From NCBI GenBank assembly GCA_964484475.1, contig CAZAFU010000002.1, positions 1-64,000 on the forward strand: DNA of 64,000 nt, read 5' to 3'. This stretch comes from Parvularcula sp964484475 (GTDB taxonomy: Bacteria > Pseudomonadota > Alphaproteobacteria > Caulobacterales > Parvularculaceae). Below, piece after piece: positions 50,918-59,970 of this stretch (within the stretch, counting starts at the first letter, position 1; each line of letters opens with the position of its first letter). The notes under the pieces are model-generated. The model ran no database searches and was not told the origin of the DNA. It saw nothing but the letters and a program-made list of their open reading frames with translations. Both the position numbers and the translations under genes were made by a program.

Positions 50918-51820
50918 GACACGCGGCGGCTCCGGCATTTTCTCACGGTCTACCAGCTCGGCAGCATTGGCCACGCCGCCGAAACCCTGCCCATCACGCA
51001 ACCAGCCCTGTCGAAGTCGATCCGTCATCTCGAAGCCGAGCTCGAATGCGAGCTCTTCGAGCGGACCCCGACCGGTGTGGTTCCCACCATTTTCGGCGAA
51101 GCGCTGGCCCACTATGCCCGGCAGATCGCAGGCGAGATCGAAAGCGCCCGGGGCCGGATCGCCGAGCTGCGGGGCGGGCAGACCGGAGAGGTCAGGATCG
51201 GAGTCGGGCCCTCCATCGCGGTCAACATGATGCCCATGGTGACACGGCGAGCCCAGGCCGAACGGCCGGGCGTCCGCCTGGAAGTGCGCGAAGGCCTGGT
51301 CGATACGATCTTTCCCGCGCTGCGGAGGGGGGAACTGGACCTGGTTGTCGGCCTATGGCCCCGCTCCCTCGACCGCGACTTCCGCGTCCAGACCCTGCTC
51401 AGTGACAGGATCGGGGTTCTTGCAGCCGCCGAGCATCCCCTCGCCAAGGCGAAGGCCAGTCTATCGGATCTCTGCAGCTATCCCTGGGCCCTACCGCCCA
51501 GGTCGCAGCGGTGGCGCATGACCCTCGACGAGTTCTTCCTTTCGGAGGGCCTCGAACCCCCGAGAGCCCAGGTCGAGAGCAACTCGGCCGCCTACCTCAA
51601 ATCCCTGATCCTGTCCGGTGACTATCTCAGCTACCTGCCCTACCAACTGGTTCGGTCCTCGGACCAGGCGGGGCGCATCGTCATGCTCGATGCAGACGTT
51701 CCCCGGCTCGAGCCTCCGGTTTCCGTCACCTATCGCGAGGGCGCGATCAGGTCGCCCGCGACCGCCTATGTGGTCGGGGTGTTTTCGGCGATCGGGCAGG
51801 AGCTCGCCTCCAGCGCCTGA
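50915..51820 (+). CDS. LysR-family transcriptional regulator
   Basis: 301 residues. The N-terminal winged helix (MDTRRLRHFLTVYQLGSIGH, TQPALSKSIRHLEAELECEL) is followed by a linker helix and the LysR effector-binding domain (GEVRIGVGPSIAVNMMPMV, ELDLVVGLWPRSLDRDF). It lies inside the catabolic island, divergent from the GMC1-CoA ligase operon and ending 4 bases from the convergent FAH-fold hydrolase gene, so it is the likely pathway regulator responding to a substrate or intermediate. Confidence 0.93.
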   Translation: MDTRRLRHFLTVYQLGSIGHAAETLPITQPALSKSIRHLEAELECELFERTPTGVVPTIFGEALAHYARQIAGEIESARGRIAELRGGQTGEVRIGVGPSIAVNMMPMVTRRAQAERPGVRLEVREGLVDTIFPALRRGELDLVVGLWPRSLDRDFRVQTLLSDRIGVLAAAEHPLAKAKASLSDLCSYPWALPPRSQRWRMTLDEFFLSEGLEPPRAQVESNSAAYLKSLILSGDYLSYLPYQLVRSSDQAGRIVMLDADVPRLEPPVSVTYREGAIRSPATAYVVGVFSAIGQELASSA

Positions 51821-51824
51821 GGGG

Positions 51825-52676
51825 TCAGGCAACCACCTTCGTCTCGATCGCCCCTAGCCCGCTGATCTCGGCGCGGACGACATCGCCCGCCTTGAGCCAG
51901 CGGGGCGGATCGTAGCTGGCCCCGCTCCCGCTCGGCGAGCCTGTCAGAACGACGTCGCCGACCTCCAGATGCATGAAGCGCGAGATGTAGCTGAGGATCT
52001 CCCCCACCCCGAAGATCATCTCCGAAGCCGGGCCGGCCTGCCGGGCCTCGCCATTGACCGACGAGCGGATCTCGAGCCCTCCGAGGTCCGCCACCGCGTC
52101 CGCCGTCGTCACCCATGGTCCGATCGGGCACGAGCCCGGGCACCCCTTGGCGAGGGTGAGCGTGGGTGGCCTTGCCAGCGCACGCAGCGTGAGATCGTTG
52201 GCAACGGCGTAGCCGCCGACGGCGGCTGATGCTTCGTCGGGTCCGGCGTCGCTCAGACCCGCGCCCAGGATCACGGCGAGCTCGGCCTCGTAATCCAGTG
52301 TCGGCGACGCCGCCGGAGCCTTGATGGCTCCGAAAGGGGCGTTCAGGCTGCCGATATCCTTGAGGAATATCACCGGCTCGCCACCGGGCGAGCGCCCCAC
52401 TTCCGCTGCGTGGCTCCGGTAGTTGAGGCCGACACCGACAATGCGCCTGGGTTTGACCGGCGCCAGCAGCCGTGCCGGTTCGAGCTCGTATGAGGGGGCC
52501 CCGGGCCGGGCCTCGCACAGTCTGGTTCGCAGTTCGCGATCAGCGAGGATCTGGTGGACGGTCAGGGACGTGTCCCGCCGCCCCAGCACATCGTCCGCCC
52601 ACCGGTAGGTCTTGCCATCTTCACTGACCAGCGCGAGGCCGCCCATGCCGTTTCGATCGACAACGGCGAGCCGCAT
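51825..52676 (-). CDS. Fumarylacetoacetate-hydrolase-fold protein
   Basis: 283 residues with the FAH fold: VGVGLNYRSHAAEVGRSPGG, then PVIFLKDIGSLNAP, LDYEAELAVILG (the Glu-x-Glu metal ligands), YAVANDLTLRAL, and GDVVLTGSPSGSG. Members hydrolyse or decarboxylate beta-diketones and 2-oxo acids after aromatic ring opening (for example acylpyruvase, HpaG-type and 5-oxopent-3-ene-tricarboxylate enzymes). The gene starts one base after the stop of an acyl-CoA dehydrogenase gene, so the two form one leftward operon. Confidence 0.88.
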   Translation of the reverse strand: MRLAVVDRNGMGGLALVSEDGKTYRWADDVLGRRDTSLTVHQILADRELRTRLCEARPGAPSYELEPARLLAPVKPRRIVGVGLNYRSHAAEVGRSPGGEPVIFLKDIGSLNAPFGAIKAPAASPTLDYEAELAVILGAGLSDAGPDEASAAVGGYAVANDLTLRALARPPTLTLAKGCPGSCPIGPWVTTADAVADLGGLEIRSSVNGEARQAGPASEMIFGVGEILSYISRFMHLEVGDVVLTGSPSGSGASYDPPRWLKAGDVVRAEISGLGAIETKVVA

Positions 52677-52677
52677 A

Positions 52678-53886
52678 TCAGGTCTCGGCGGTCGTCTTGA
52701 GGAACGAGGCCACGCCGATCCGCTGGACGTCCTTGGTGAAATCGCACGCGTACCCGATCCAGGCATCGTTCAGCAGGCGTCCCGTGCCGTATTCTCTCGT
52801 CACGCCATAACCTCCGAGGATTTCCACGGCGCGTTGCGCGTTGTGGATCGCGGCATCGACGGCGGCGGTCTTCGCGATCGGCGCGCCAAGCGTGCCGGCC
52901 CTGAATGGGTCCTCCGCGCAGGCGCAGGCTGCTTCCCACACCAGAAGCCGGGCCTGTCGCGTGTGAACCTCCATGTCCGCGAGTTTCAACGCCACCGCCT
53001 GATGTTCGATGATCGGTTTGCCGCCGGCCTGTCGCTCACGGGCGTAGGCGATGGCATGATCCTGCGCGGCGCGGGCCAGACCGACGAAGCACGCCGCAAG
53101 GCAGACCGGCATCTCGGGGATCGAGGCGAAAGTCATCGCGGCCGACCCTTCGGGACCGTAGCGGCGGCTTTCGGGGACCCGCACGCCATCGAAGCTGACC
53201 GAGGCGTGGTGGCTGCCGCGCCAACCGATCAGCTCGGTATTGGAACTGGTGGAAAGCCCGTCGCTCCGAGGGTCGACCTCGAAAATGGAGAGCCCTTCCA
53301 TGACGGGCCTGTCCGGGGCGGTCCTGGCGAGGATGAAATAGGTGTCGGCAATCCCGGCATTGGTGATGAACGCGGATTTCTCGCCGTCGAGAACATAGGC
53401 GTCGCCCTCCCGCCGCGCGGGCAGCTTGGGGCCCAGCTTCGGGTCGGCGCCTGCTGTCATGAGTTCGCTGCCGCCGGTGTTGGGCTCGCTCTGGGCGCCG
53501 GCAATCACCATCGGGCCGGAACGGAAGCGGTCGATGAAGTCTCCCCTCTGCTGCTCGGTTCCGGCCCGCAAAGGGATCAGCGGCATCGTCATGTTCAGGG
53601 CGAAGAGATCGGAGGCAAAGCCCACATCACCCGCCCCGAGCTCCTCGAGGACGATGCAGGCATCGAGCGCGCTCGCCCCGACACCGCCCATCTCTTCGGG
53701 AACGAGAAGGCGGGTCAGGCCCGCCTCGACCCCGCGCTCGAACATCGGCCTCACCACATCCCAGCCCGCATCGCGGGATGGATCGCTGTAGAGGCGGTCA
53801 GCCAGCGGAGTGATCTCGCGTGCCGCGAACTCCCGGGCTGTCTTCTGGAGGAGCTGCTGCTCCTCGGTGAGACTGAAACCGATCAT
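52678..53886 (-). CDS. Acyl-CoA dehydrogenase family protein (non-canonical C-terminus)
   Basis: 402 residues with the overall acyl-CoA dehydrogenase plan: IGFSLTEEQQLLQKTAREFA, AGAQSEPNTGGSEL, ARERQAGGKPIIEHQAVALK and EILGGYGVTREYGTGRLLND. The C-terminal part replaces the usual Y-E-G-T / Y-G-G-T motif with YACDFTKDVQRIG, so the usual catalytic glutamate may be missing or moved; similar variants act in aromatic or CoA-thioester side-reactions rather than beta-oxidation. The gene is followed with a one-base gap by the FAH-fold hydrolase gene. Confidence 0.85.
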   Translation of the reverse strand: MIGFSLTEEQQLLQKTAREFAAREITPLADRLYSDPSRDAGWDVVRPMFERGVEAGLTRLLVPEEMGGVGASALDACIVLEELGAGDVGFASDLFALNMTMPLIPLRAGTEQQRGDFIDRFRSGPMVIAGAQSEPNTGGSELMTAGADPKLGPKLPARREGDAYVLDGEKSAFITNAGIADTYFILARTAPDRPVMEGLSIFEVDPRSDGLSTSSNTELIGWRGSHHASVSFDGVRVPESRRYGPEGSAAMTFASIPEMPVCLAACFVGLARAAQDHAIAYARERQAGGKPIIEHQAVALKLADMEVHTRQARLLVWEAACACAEDPFRAGTLGAPIAKTAAVDAAIHNAQRAVEILGGYGVTREYGTGRLLNDAWIGYACDFTKDVQRIGVASFLKTTAET

Positions 53887-54029
53887 GGTGCCTCCGTAGA
53901 TCCTTGGAGCGTCGCTCCACGGTCGCCCGCCGACAAGAGAGGTTGAGACCTCGGCCCATAACCGGGATGAATGCCGCCGATCGAGCGGTGCACTTGACCC
54001 CCCGCGGCCCGCATCGTCTCCTTCCCGCC

Positions 54030-54587
54030 ATGAGCAGTCTTTCGCGGCGCGACCTTCTCCGAAAAACCGGCACCGGTGCTGCTACGGTCACCCTGATCGG
54101 CACCGGCGTCCTCTCTCCCCGCGAGGCGAGAGCCCGGGGAGAACCCTTCAAACGGCTCGACACTGGCACAGCTGCCCTCATCGAAGCGTTCGGGGAAACC
54201 CTTGCGCCGGGGGCGGCCACGGCGGGCATCGCCCACTTCATCGATGATCAGCTTGCGAAGGACCCTTCCGATAGCCTGTTGATGATCCGCTACCTCGACA
54301 TCCCGCCTCCGCACCTGCCCTTCTACGTCGGAGGCATGAAGGCCCTCGACCTGACGGCGCAGCAGCGGCACGGCAAAAGCTTCCTGAAGCTCACCGATGA
54401 GGAAAAGACAGAGTTCGTCCGGCAGATCAGCATGGCACCGGCAGAAGGCTGGCCGGGTCCGCCGAGCAACCTCGTCTATTTCGTCCTGCGGGCGGATGCC
54501 GTGGACGTGGTCTATGGCACCGAGGAAGGCTTCGAGAGGCTTGGGATACCCTACCTTCCGCATATTCCTCCGGAGACGAAATGGTAA
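54030..54587 (+). CDS. Gluconate 2-dehydrogenase subunit 3-like protein with Tat signal
   Basis: 185 residues. The N-terminus has a twin-arginine signal (SLSRRDLLRKTGTGAATVTL, cleavage after ARA), which would carry a folded partner out. The mature part matches gluconate 2-dehydrogenase subunit 3: IEAFGETLAPGAATAGIAHF, IDDQLAKDPSDSLLMIRYLD. Such gamma subunits accompany GMC flavoproteins and allow Tat co-export. Its stop overlaps the start of the GMC2 gene by seven bases. The upstream 140 bases separate it from the divergent acyl-CoA dehydrogenase gene. Confidence 0.85.
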   Translation: MSSLSRRDLLRKTGTGAATVTLIGTGVLSPREARARGEPFKRLDTGTAALIEAFGETLAPGAATAGIAHFIDDQLAKDPSDSLLMIRYLDIPPPHLPFYVGGMKALDLTAQQRHGKSFLKLTDEEKTEFVRQISMAPAEGWPGPPSNLVYFVLRADAVDVVYGTEEGFERLGIPYLPHIPPETKW

Positions 54588-56149
54588 GGACCGCCGATGC
54601 TGCCGACGTCGTTATCGTCGGCGCGGGCATGGCTGGAGCGGTCTACGCCGCCACCCTCGCGAAAGCCGGGAAATCGGTGCTGATCCTCGAGGCGGGGGGA
54701 GACCGGAGCCTGAGCGACCTCGTCAGCTCACAGATCTGGGCGCGCCGCCTCAAATGGTCGGGATCACCTGTTCTGTTCGAAGGCAACCACATATTCGGTC
54801 ACGCGACCAACACCGGTTCGGGACGAGGTGGAGCCGCCCTCCACCACTACGCGACATGGCCACGCTTCCATGAAGACGTCTTCCGTATGCAAACCGTGCA
54901 CGGTCGCGGGCTGGACTGGCCGTTGCAGTACGCCGACCTCAGACCCTTCTACGACCGCGTACAGGCCGAAGTCGGTATCAGCGGCGATGCCGATGCCGAG
55001 CCTTGGCGTCCCGAAGGCGACCCTTATCCTCACCCTCCCCTGATGGTGTTCGGCCAGGGGCATGCCATCGCGCGGGGCTTCGAGGCGATGGAGATGCCTC
55101 TCAGCCCCCTTCCCGCGGCAATCCTGACGGAACCGCGCGGCGATCGCCTGCCTTGCGCCTATGACGGATGGTGCGACGCGGGCTGCCCGATCGGCTCGCT
55201 CGCGAACCCTCTCGTCACCTACCTCGCCGAAGCGGAGAAGGCCGGGGCCCGTATCGCGTTCGGAAGAAAGGTCACGCGTGTCCATGCCGAGGGCGGGCGG
55301 GCCCGGTCTGTCGGCTGGGTCGATGAGACCGGCACTGAGGGAGAAAGCGAGGCGGACATCGTTGTTCTGGCCGCCTCCGCGGTCCAGAATCCACGCATCC
55401 TCCTGAACAGTCCCGATGCCCGCGACAGGGGCCGGGCAATCGGCGACCGCGCGGGCCTCCTCGGCCGCTACTTCATGCTCGACAGCCTCGCCATCGTGTA
55501 CGGGCTTTTTCCCGAAGACGATACCGAGCCCCACCTCGGCGTCTCCGCCGGGCAACTGATGCACCGCGGCGTACACGGAGCGCAGGGCCGGCCTTTCGGC
55601 GGCTATCAGTGGCAGGTGGCCCCGGCGATGAAGCCGAACGACATCTTCGGCATCGCCGTCAGCCGGGCGGACATGTTCGGAGCCGAGCTCGACCGCTTCC
55701 TTCAGGACGCTGTCCGGCACATCGGCTCAGCCGTGGGCATGGTGGAGGAGGCCCCCCGCCACGAGAACCGGGTTGAGCTGTCTCCGCAGAAGGACCGCGC
55801 GGGCATGCCCCTGGCCCGGGTCGTTCACAGCTTCGATGAGGAGGCCAAGGCCCTGAACGCCCATGTGCAGAGCGAGGGCCTCGATATCATGCGGGCCGCA
55901 GGCGCGAGCGACGCCTGGTCCGGCGCGGGGGCGTCGGGCCATCTGACCGGCGGCACGATCTTCGGTGGGAGCGCCGACCACTCGGTATGCGATACTTTCG
56001 GACGGATCCACGACATGGAGAACCTGTTCGTCGCCGGAGCCGGCCTTTTTCCCGGCTCCGGGGGGATCAGCCCGACCTATACGGTCACGTCGCTTTCCTT
56101 GCGGAACGCGGAGGCTCTTGCCGCCAGCTGGACCGACTACGCAGGATGA
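54581..56149 (+). CDS. GMC-family FAD-dependent oxidoreductase 2
   Basis: 522 residues: Rossmann motif VVIVGAGMAGAVYAATLAKA, SQIWARRLKWSGSPVLFEGN, YDGWCDAGCPIGSLANPLVT, and the active-site end SGHLTGGTIFGGSADHSVCD and GSGGISPTYTVTSLSLRNAE. Strong similarity to the GMC1 protein at 49284 (identical WARRLKW, CDAGCPIG and ANPLVT blocks) shows gene duplication. It lacks its own signal, so the Tat-bearing subunit 3 made just upstream should export it as a complex; a dehydrogenase passing electrons to a periplasmic cytochrome is the usual role. The substrate is unknown. Confidence 0.9.
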   Translation: MVRTADAADVVIVGAGMAGAVYAATLAKAGKSVLILEAGGDRSLSDLVSSQIWARRLKWSGSPVLFEGNHIFGHATNTGSGRGGAALHHYATWPRFHEDVFRMQTVHGRGLDWPLQYADLRPFYDRVQAEVGISGDADAEPWRPEGDPYPHPPLMVFGQGHAIARGFEAMEMPLSPLPAAILTEPRGDRLPCAYDGWCDAGCPIGSLANPLVTYLAEAEKAGARIAFGRKVTRVHAEGGRARSVGWVDETGTEGESEADIVVLAASAVQNPRILLNSPDARDRGRAIGDRAGLLGRYFMLDSLAIVYGLFPEDDTEPHLGVSAGQLMHRGVHGAQGRPFGGYQWQVAPAMKPNDIFGIAVSRADMFGAELDRFLQDAVRHIGSAVGMVEEAPRHENRVELSPQKDRAGMPLARVVHSFDEEAKALNAHVQSEGLDIMRAAGASDAWSGAGASGHLTGGTIFGGSADHSVCDTFGRIHDMENLFVAGAGLFPGSGGISPTYTVTSLSLRNAEALAASWTDYAG

Positions 56150-56153
56150 CGGG

Positions 56154-57116
56154 CTATCTGACCTTGAGGACGAGCTTGCCGCGGGTGTGACCCGTGTCGA
56201 TCTGTTCGTGGGCCGCCCGGGCTTTCTCGAACGGGTAGATCTCGGTCACGTTGGGCTTCAGCTCGCCGCGCTCATAAAGTGGCCGAAGAATATCGAGGAT
56301 CTCCGGCTGCGCACTGAAGACCACCTCCTTGCGGGTGACCCCGAACTTTTCCGCAAGAGCCGGCGAGCCTTCCATCTCGACGGGGTCCATCCTCAGGATC
56401 ACCAGCATCGTCCCGCCGCGGCGCATCACTTCGTAGGAACGCAGATTGGTCTCCCCGCCGATCGGGTCGATCGTGACGTCGATCCCGGAAAGCCGGTTCC
56501 GTACGTCTTCGGACGTGTAATCAATGACTTCGTCGGCACCCAGGCCCCGGCAGTACTCGGCATTCCTTGCGCTACAGGTTGTCGCCACCCAGGCTCCGAG
56601 ATGTTTGGCGATCTGGATGGCGGCCGAGCCCACCCCGCCGCCACCGCCGTTGACCAGCACCCGCTGCCCGGGCTGAAGACCGGCGAGGTTCCTGAGGCCG
56701 AACCAGGCCGTCACCGTCGCCATCGGAACAGAAGCGGCGTCTTCGAAACTGAGGTTGTCGGGCATCTTCCTCACGGCGTATGAGGGCGAAGCCACTTTTT
56801 CCGCATACGTGCCGGAACGGATCGGATCGACCATGCCCCAGACCCTGTCGCCGACCTCGAACTCCGAGACATCGAACCCCTTGGCCGCGATCGTGCCCGC
56901 AAAATCACACCCCGGCACGAGGGGAAACGCCCTCGGGAAGATCTGCGCGAACAGTCCCGACCGGATCTTCTTGTCGAACGGATTGACGCCCGCCGCATGC
57001 ACATCGACCAGAACTTCGTTGTGCATGGCGAATGGAGGCACATCGACATCCATCAGCTCAAGGACTTCCGGTCCTCCATACTGATTGAGCGCTACGGCTT
57101 TCATCTGATCGGCCAT
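56154..57116 (-). CDS. MDR-family quinone/alcohol oxidoreductase 1 (NADPH-type)
   Basis: 320 residues of a zinc-free medium-chain reductase: MKAVALNQYGGPEVLELMDV, VHAAGVNPFDKKIRSGLFAQ, VPGCDFAGTI, GQRVLVNGGGGGVGSAAIQI (the NADP-binding GGxGxVG) and EIYPFEKARAAHEQIDTGHT. These reduce enones or quinones. An upstream in-frame extension is spurious because the ATG at 57116 starts the family N-terminus. Last gene of the leftward NicX operon, four bases from the convergent GMC2 gene. Confidence 0.88.
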   Translation of the reverse strand: MADQMKAVALNQYGGPEVLELMDVDVPPFAMHNEVLVDVHAAGVNPFDKKIRSGLFAQIFPRAFPLVPGCDFAGTIAAKGFDVSEFEVGDRVWGMVDPIRSGTYAEKVASPSYAVRKMPDNLSFEDAASVPMATVTAWFGLRNLAGLQPGQRVLVNGGGGGVGSAAIQIAKHLGAWVATTCSARNAEYCRGLGADEVIDYTSEDVRNRLSGIDVTIDPIGGETNLRSYEVMRRGGTMLVILRMDPVEMEGSPALAEKFGVTRKEVVFSAQPEILDILRPLYERGELKPNVTEIYPFEKARAAHEQIDTGHTRGKLVLKVR

Positions 57117-57129
57117 GATGTTCCTTCCC

Positions 57130-58116
57130 TCAGAGTTTGACCAGTTGTTTTCCGGGAGCCGCATCTGCGAACAGGTGCGAAAATGCTGCCGGTGCTTGTT
57201 CGAGACCCTGCGTGACGTGGGTATGTGGGGCGAGACGCTTCTCATCGACCAGTCGCGCCAGAGCTTCGCGCGCCTCGCAGTGCCGGCTGGCGAAATCGGC
57301 GAGAAGAAAGCCGTGGGCGGTCGCACGCTTCAGAAGGAGTTGGGCGGCATTGCCATAGGCAGGCGGCGTCCCATCTCCGTAGCCTGAAATGAAACCGAAC
57401 AGCACGAGCCGGGCCCGGATGTTCATATGCTTCAGGGCAGTGTCGTGACCGAGCCCGCCGACGCCATCGAGAAAGGCGTCCCAGCCCTTCGGCAGGGCCT
57501 CGCTCATGGCTCCGGCGAGGTCGTCAGTCCGGTGATCGACACAGCCGGACGCGCCGAGCTTGCGCACGAAATCGGCCTGCTGCCTGCCGCCGACGAGACC
57601 GACGACATCGACACCGGCCGATGCCAGGATCTGGGTGGCGACCATCCCCACCGATCCGGCGGCCGGCGCGACGAGAACAGTCTCCCCATCCTGCGCTGCG
57701 GCCAGTTCGGCGAGGAAGAATGCGGTCAGGCCGGAGGCGCCGAGAATTCCGAGATGAAGGTCCAGTCCGCCCAAGGACCGATCGACAGAGGTCAGGGCGT
57801 CTCCCGGGAGAGTTGCGATCTCGCGCCAACCCACCTCGCCGACGACAAGGTCGCCGGGCCTGAAGCGTTCGTCGCGGCTTTCGATGACATTTCCCCCGCC
57901 GCGCCCTTCAACGAAAGAGCCGAGCTTCATGGGCGGGCCCATGGGTGAACGCTCCGCCATCCGGACGCGCGGAAGCGGATCCATGGAAAGCCATTCGACG
58001 CCGACCCTGACCTCCCCCGAAGAGAGGGGGTCGAGGAGGCCGGTTTCGATAGCGAAGTCTTCCGGCTTCGGCTTGCCCTCCGGGTACTGACGCAGGATGA
58101 CTTCCCTGGTCTTCAT
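57130..58116 (-). CDS. MDR-family NADP-dependent oxidoreductase 2 (CurA-like)
   Basis: 328 residues resembling the prostaglandin-reductase / CurA branch: SGEVRVGVEWLSMDPLPRVR, GDLVVGEVGWREIATL, LGILGASGLTAFFLAELAAA, ETVLVAPAAGSVGMVATQIL and GFISGYGDGTPPAYGNAAQL. These reduce alpha,beta-unsaturated carbonyls with NADPH. The start ATG overlaps the stop of the alpha/beta hydrolase gene. A product of ring cleavage with an enone group would suit this enzyme. Confidence 0.86.
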   Translation of the reverse strand: MKTREVILRQYPEGKPKPEDFAIETGLLDPLSSGEVRVGVEWLSMDPLPRVRMAERSPMGPPMKLGSFVEGRGGGNVIESRDERFRPGDLVVGEVGWREIATLPGDALTSVDRSLGGLDLHLGILGASGLTAFFLAELAAAQDGETVLVAPAAGSVGMVATQILASAGVDVVGLVGGRQQADFVRKLGASGCVDHRTDDLAGAMSEALPKGWDAFLDGVGGLGHDTALKHMNIRARLVLFGFISGYGDGTPPAYGNAAQLLLKRATAHGFLLADFASRHCEAREALARLVDEKRLAPHTHVTQGLEQAPAAFSHLFADAAPGKQLVKL

Positions 58117-58919
58117 GCGGCGGCCGCCAGGAAGTTCCGGATCGCCGCGTTGAAGCGGTCCGGCTGTTCGATATTGCTCAGGTGGCCGGCGTCCGGAATG
58201 ACCTCGAACCGGGCCCCCCTGATGCTGTCGGCGAGCGCAGAAGCCACCGCGGGCGGCGCCATGACATCGTGCTCTCCGGTCAAGACGAGCGTGGGAGCCT
58301 GAACCTTTTCAGGCTCGAATGCCTGATGGCGAACGGCCCCCTCCAGTGTCTTCGCGTAACTCTGTGTCCGTTGCGCAGCGAGACTTTGCCTGATCTCTTC
58401 CCTGGCTGTCTCCGATGCGTTGGGGCCGGCCAGGCGGTCCCGCAGGCGGGCAGCCGTATCGGCGGGTGTCAGGCCCTGACGCAGGGGTTTGAGCCGCTGG
58501 TCGAGGAACTCCTGGATCTTTTCCTCCGAGTTCATATCTTCGGAGCCGGCGGAGGTGTCGGCCAGGACAAGCCGGTGGACCCGCTCGGGGCGTTCGGCGG
58601 CGAAGTCGAGGGCCATACGTCCGCCTAAGGACAGGCCCACGAGAATGGCGCTCTCAGCGCCGAGAAAATCAAGTGTCCGGTCGAGATCGGACCTGATTTC
58701 CTCGAATGTCATGGGCCCCTTGTAGTCGGCGCTGTCACCATACCCGCGAAGATCCCACGCTGCGGCGAGATGGTCGCGCGAGAACTCGGCCACCTGTTGC
58801 CGCCAGTTCGTTCGGTTCCCCCCTATTCCATGAAGGAAGAGGATTGCCTGGCCTTCGCCCTGCCTGTCGATGGCAAGCGCCGGCTCGCCGGGTACGAATT
58901 GAGGGCCGGTTTCCGTCAC
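58113..58919 (-). CDS. Alpha/beta hydrolase, NicD-like
   Basis: 268 residues from a GTG. Catalytic triad: Ser97 in VGLSLGGRMALDFA, Asp in LVLTGEHDVMAPP and His in PDAGHLSNIEQPD; HGIGGNRTNW holds the oxyanion hole. Length and motifs fit the branch with 3-oxoadipate enol-lactonase and N-formylmaleamate deformylase (NicD). Its start overlaps the stop of the NicX-like dioxygenase gene by four bases. NicX and NicD act one after the other in nicotinate breakdown, so this is a plausible deformylase, although the usual amidase NicF is not in the window. Confidence 0.8.
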   Translation of the reverse strand: MTETGPQFVPGEPALAIDRQGEGQAILFLHGIGGNRTNWRQQVAEFSRDHLAAAWDLRGYGDSADYKGPMTFEEIRSDLDRTLDFLGAESAILVGLSLGGRMALDFAAERPERVHRLVLADTSAGSEDMNSEEKIQEFLDQRLKPLRQGLTPADTAARLRDRLAGPNASETAREEIRQSLAAQRTQSYAKTLEGAVRHQAFEPEKVQAPTLVLTGEHDVMAPPAVASALADSIRGARFEVIPDAGHLSNIEQPDRFNAAIRNFLAAAA

Positions 58920-59959
58920 GCCAGCTCACCTTGAAGCTGGCCGTCCATCACCACCGGCTTGCCGTCGAGGCGGATCGTGCTGTTGCGCATGGGCAGGTCG
59001 AAATGGCCGAGGGTGTAGCGCTCTGCAAACGGATTGGCGCCCGTCGAGTAAAGAAAGTTTCCGGCGAACGCGCGCTGCTCGATGCAGTTGGTATCGCGCT
59101 TGTCGTACATCGTCAGACTGTCCCATCGCGCACCCGGGTTCATGCCCCACCCGAGGTGAGACGCTCCGTAGGCTTCACGGTCTCCCCACGCTTCGAAGTA
59201 GCTTCGCATGAGGTCCGCATCGACGCCCTTTCCCTCTACGGAAGTCACGAAGTCGTCTTCGATCGTCAGCGCTACCGGGCTTTCGAGATACCTTTTGAAG
59301 GTGCAGTTGACGTCGCCCGTATCAAGGACGAGCCGTCCGTTGACAGAGCCGCGGGCCGGGAAACACGAGCAGATCCCGCCCGCCCAGGTCGCCATTGTTC
59401 CCGGTTCGCGGACGACACCCAGGTTCCCGCCCACCCGGGCACCGACCATGCTCACGGTCAGGTCACTGCCGGCCGCAGAGGTGACGGTCAGTTCCTTGCA
59501 GCCCTGCATCATCTCCCGGCCCTTGAGAACGCGCCCGATCAACTCCTCGGTCGGGCGCAGACGTTCGAGCGCCTCCGGATGTTCGTTCGAGATATAGAGG
59601 ATGCGGGACCCGGCCTGCAGGATCTCGGGCGTCTCCTCGGCGTGCATCATGCCTTCGACGGAGAGGTCCGCAACCATGGCCGCGTCCTTGAGGGCCGCCA
59701 CCACGGGCTCGATCCGCTGCAGGGCCGGTGTCGATCCTGTCGACCGTACGGCAACCGGCGCTTCGAGCGCCGGCGTGGGTACAATCACGTGAAAGGCCTG
59801 CGCGCCCAGGGACTGGAGTGCCAGCTCCGCCAGCTGGACGTTGATCCTGCGGGACTGGGTCTCGGAGAGGATCGCGACCGGATCGCCTCTCTTCACCGCG
59901 CACATCTCGAAGACGTGCCTGAATGCCTCAATCCATTTCCATTCGACGCGGTCCTGCAC
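58916..59959 (-). CDS. NicX-like 2,5-dihydroxypyridine 5,6-dioxygenase family protein
   Basis: 347 residues. The family (M29-aminopeptidase-like fold) includes Pseudomonas putida NicX, an Fe(II) dioxygenase opening 2,5-dihydroxypyridine to N-formylmaleamate. Iron-ligand positions are conserved: His268 (GASHLGWGMNP), His319 and Asp321 (LGHFDLPMRN), closely matching His265, His318 and Asp320 of NicX. Other shared pieces are AFAGNFLYSTGANP and LDTGDVNCTFKRYLE. It could equally be a related dioxygenase for another hydroxylated ring. Start GTG, 11 bases after the hydratase gene and overlapping the alpha/beta hydrolase gene. Confidence 0.85.
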   Translation of the reverse strand: MQDRVEWKWIEAFRHVFEMCAVKRGDPVAILSETQSRRINVQLAELALQSLGAQAFHVIVPTPALEAPVAVRSTGSTPALQRIEPVVAALKDAAMVADLSVEGMMHAEETPEILQAGSRILYISNEHPEALERLRPTEELIGRVLKGREMMQGCKELTVTSAAGSDLTVSMVGARVGGNLGVVREPGTMATWAGGICSCFPARGSVNGRLVLDTGDVNCTFKRYLESPVALTIEDDFVTSVEGKGVDADLMRSYFEAWGDREAYGASHLGWGMNPGARWDSLTMYDKRDTNCIEQRAFAGNFLYSTGANPFAERYTLGHFDLPMRNSTIRLDGKPVVMDGQLQGELA

Positions 59960-59970
59960 AGCTCAGTCCC

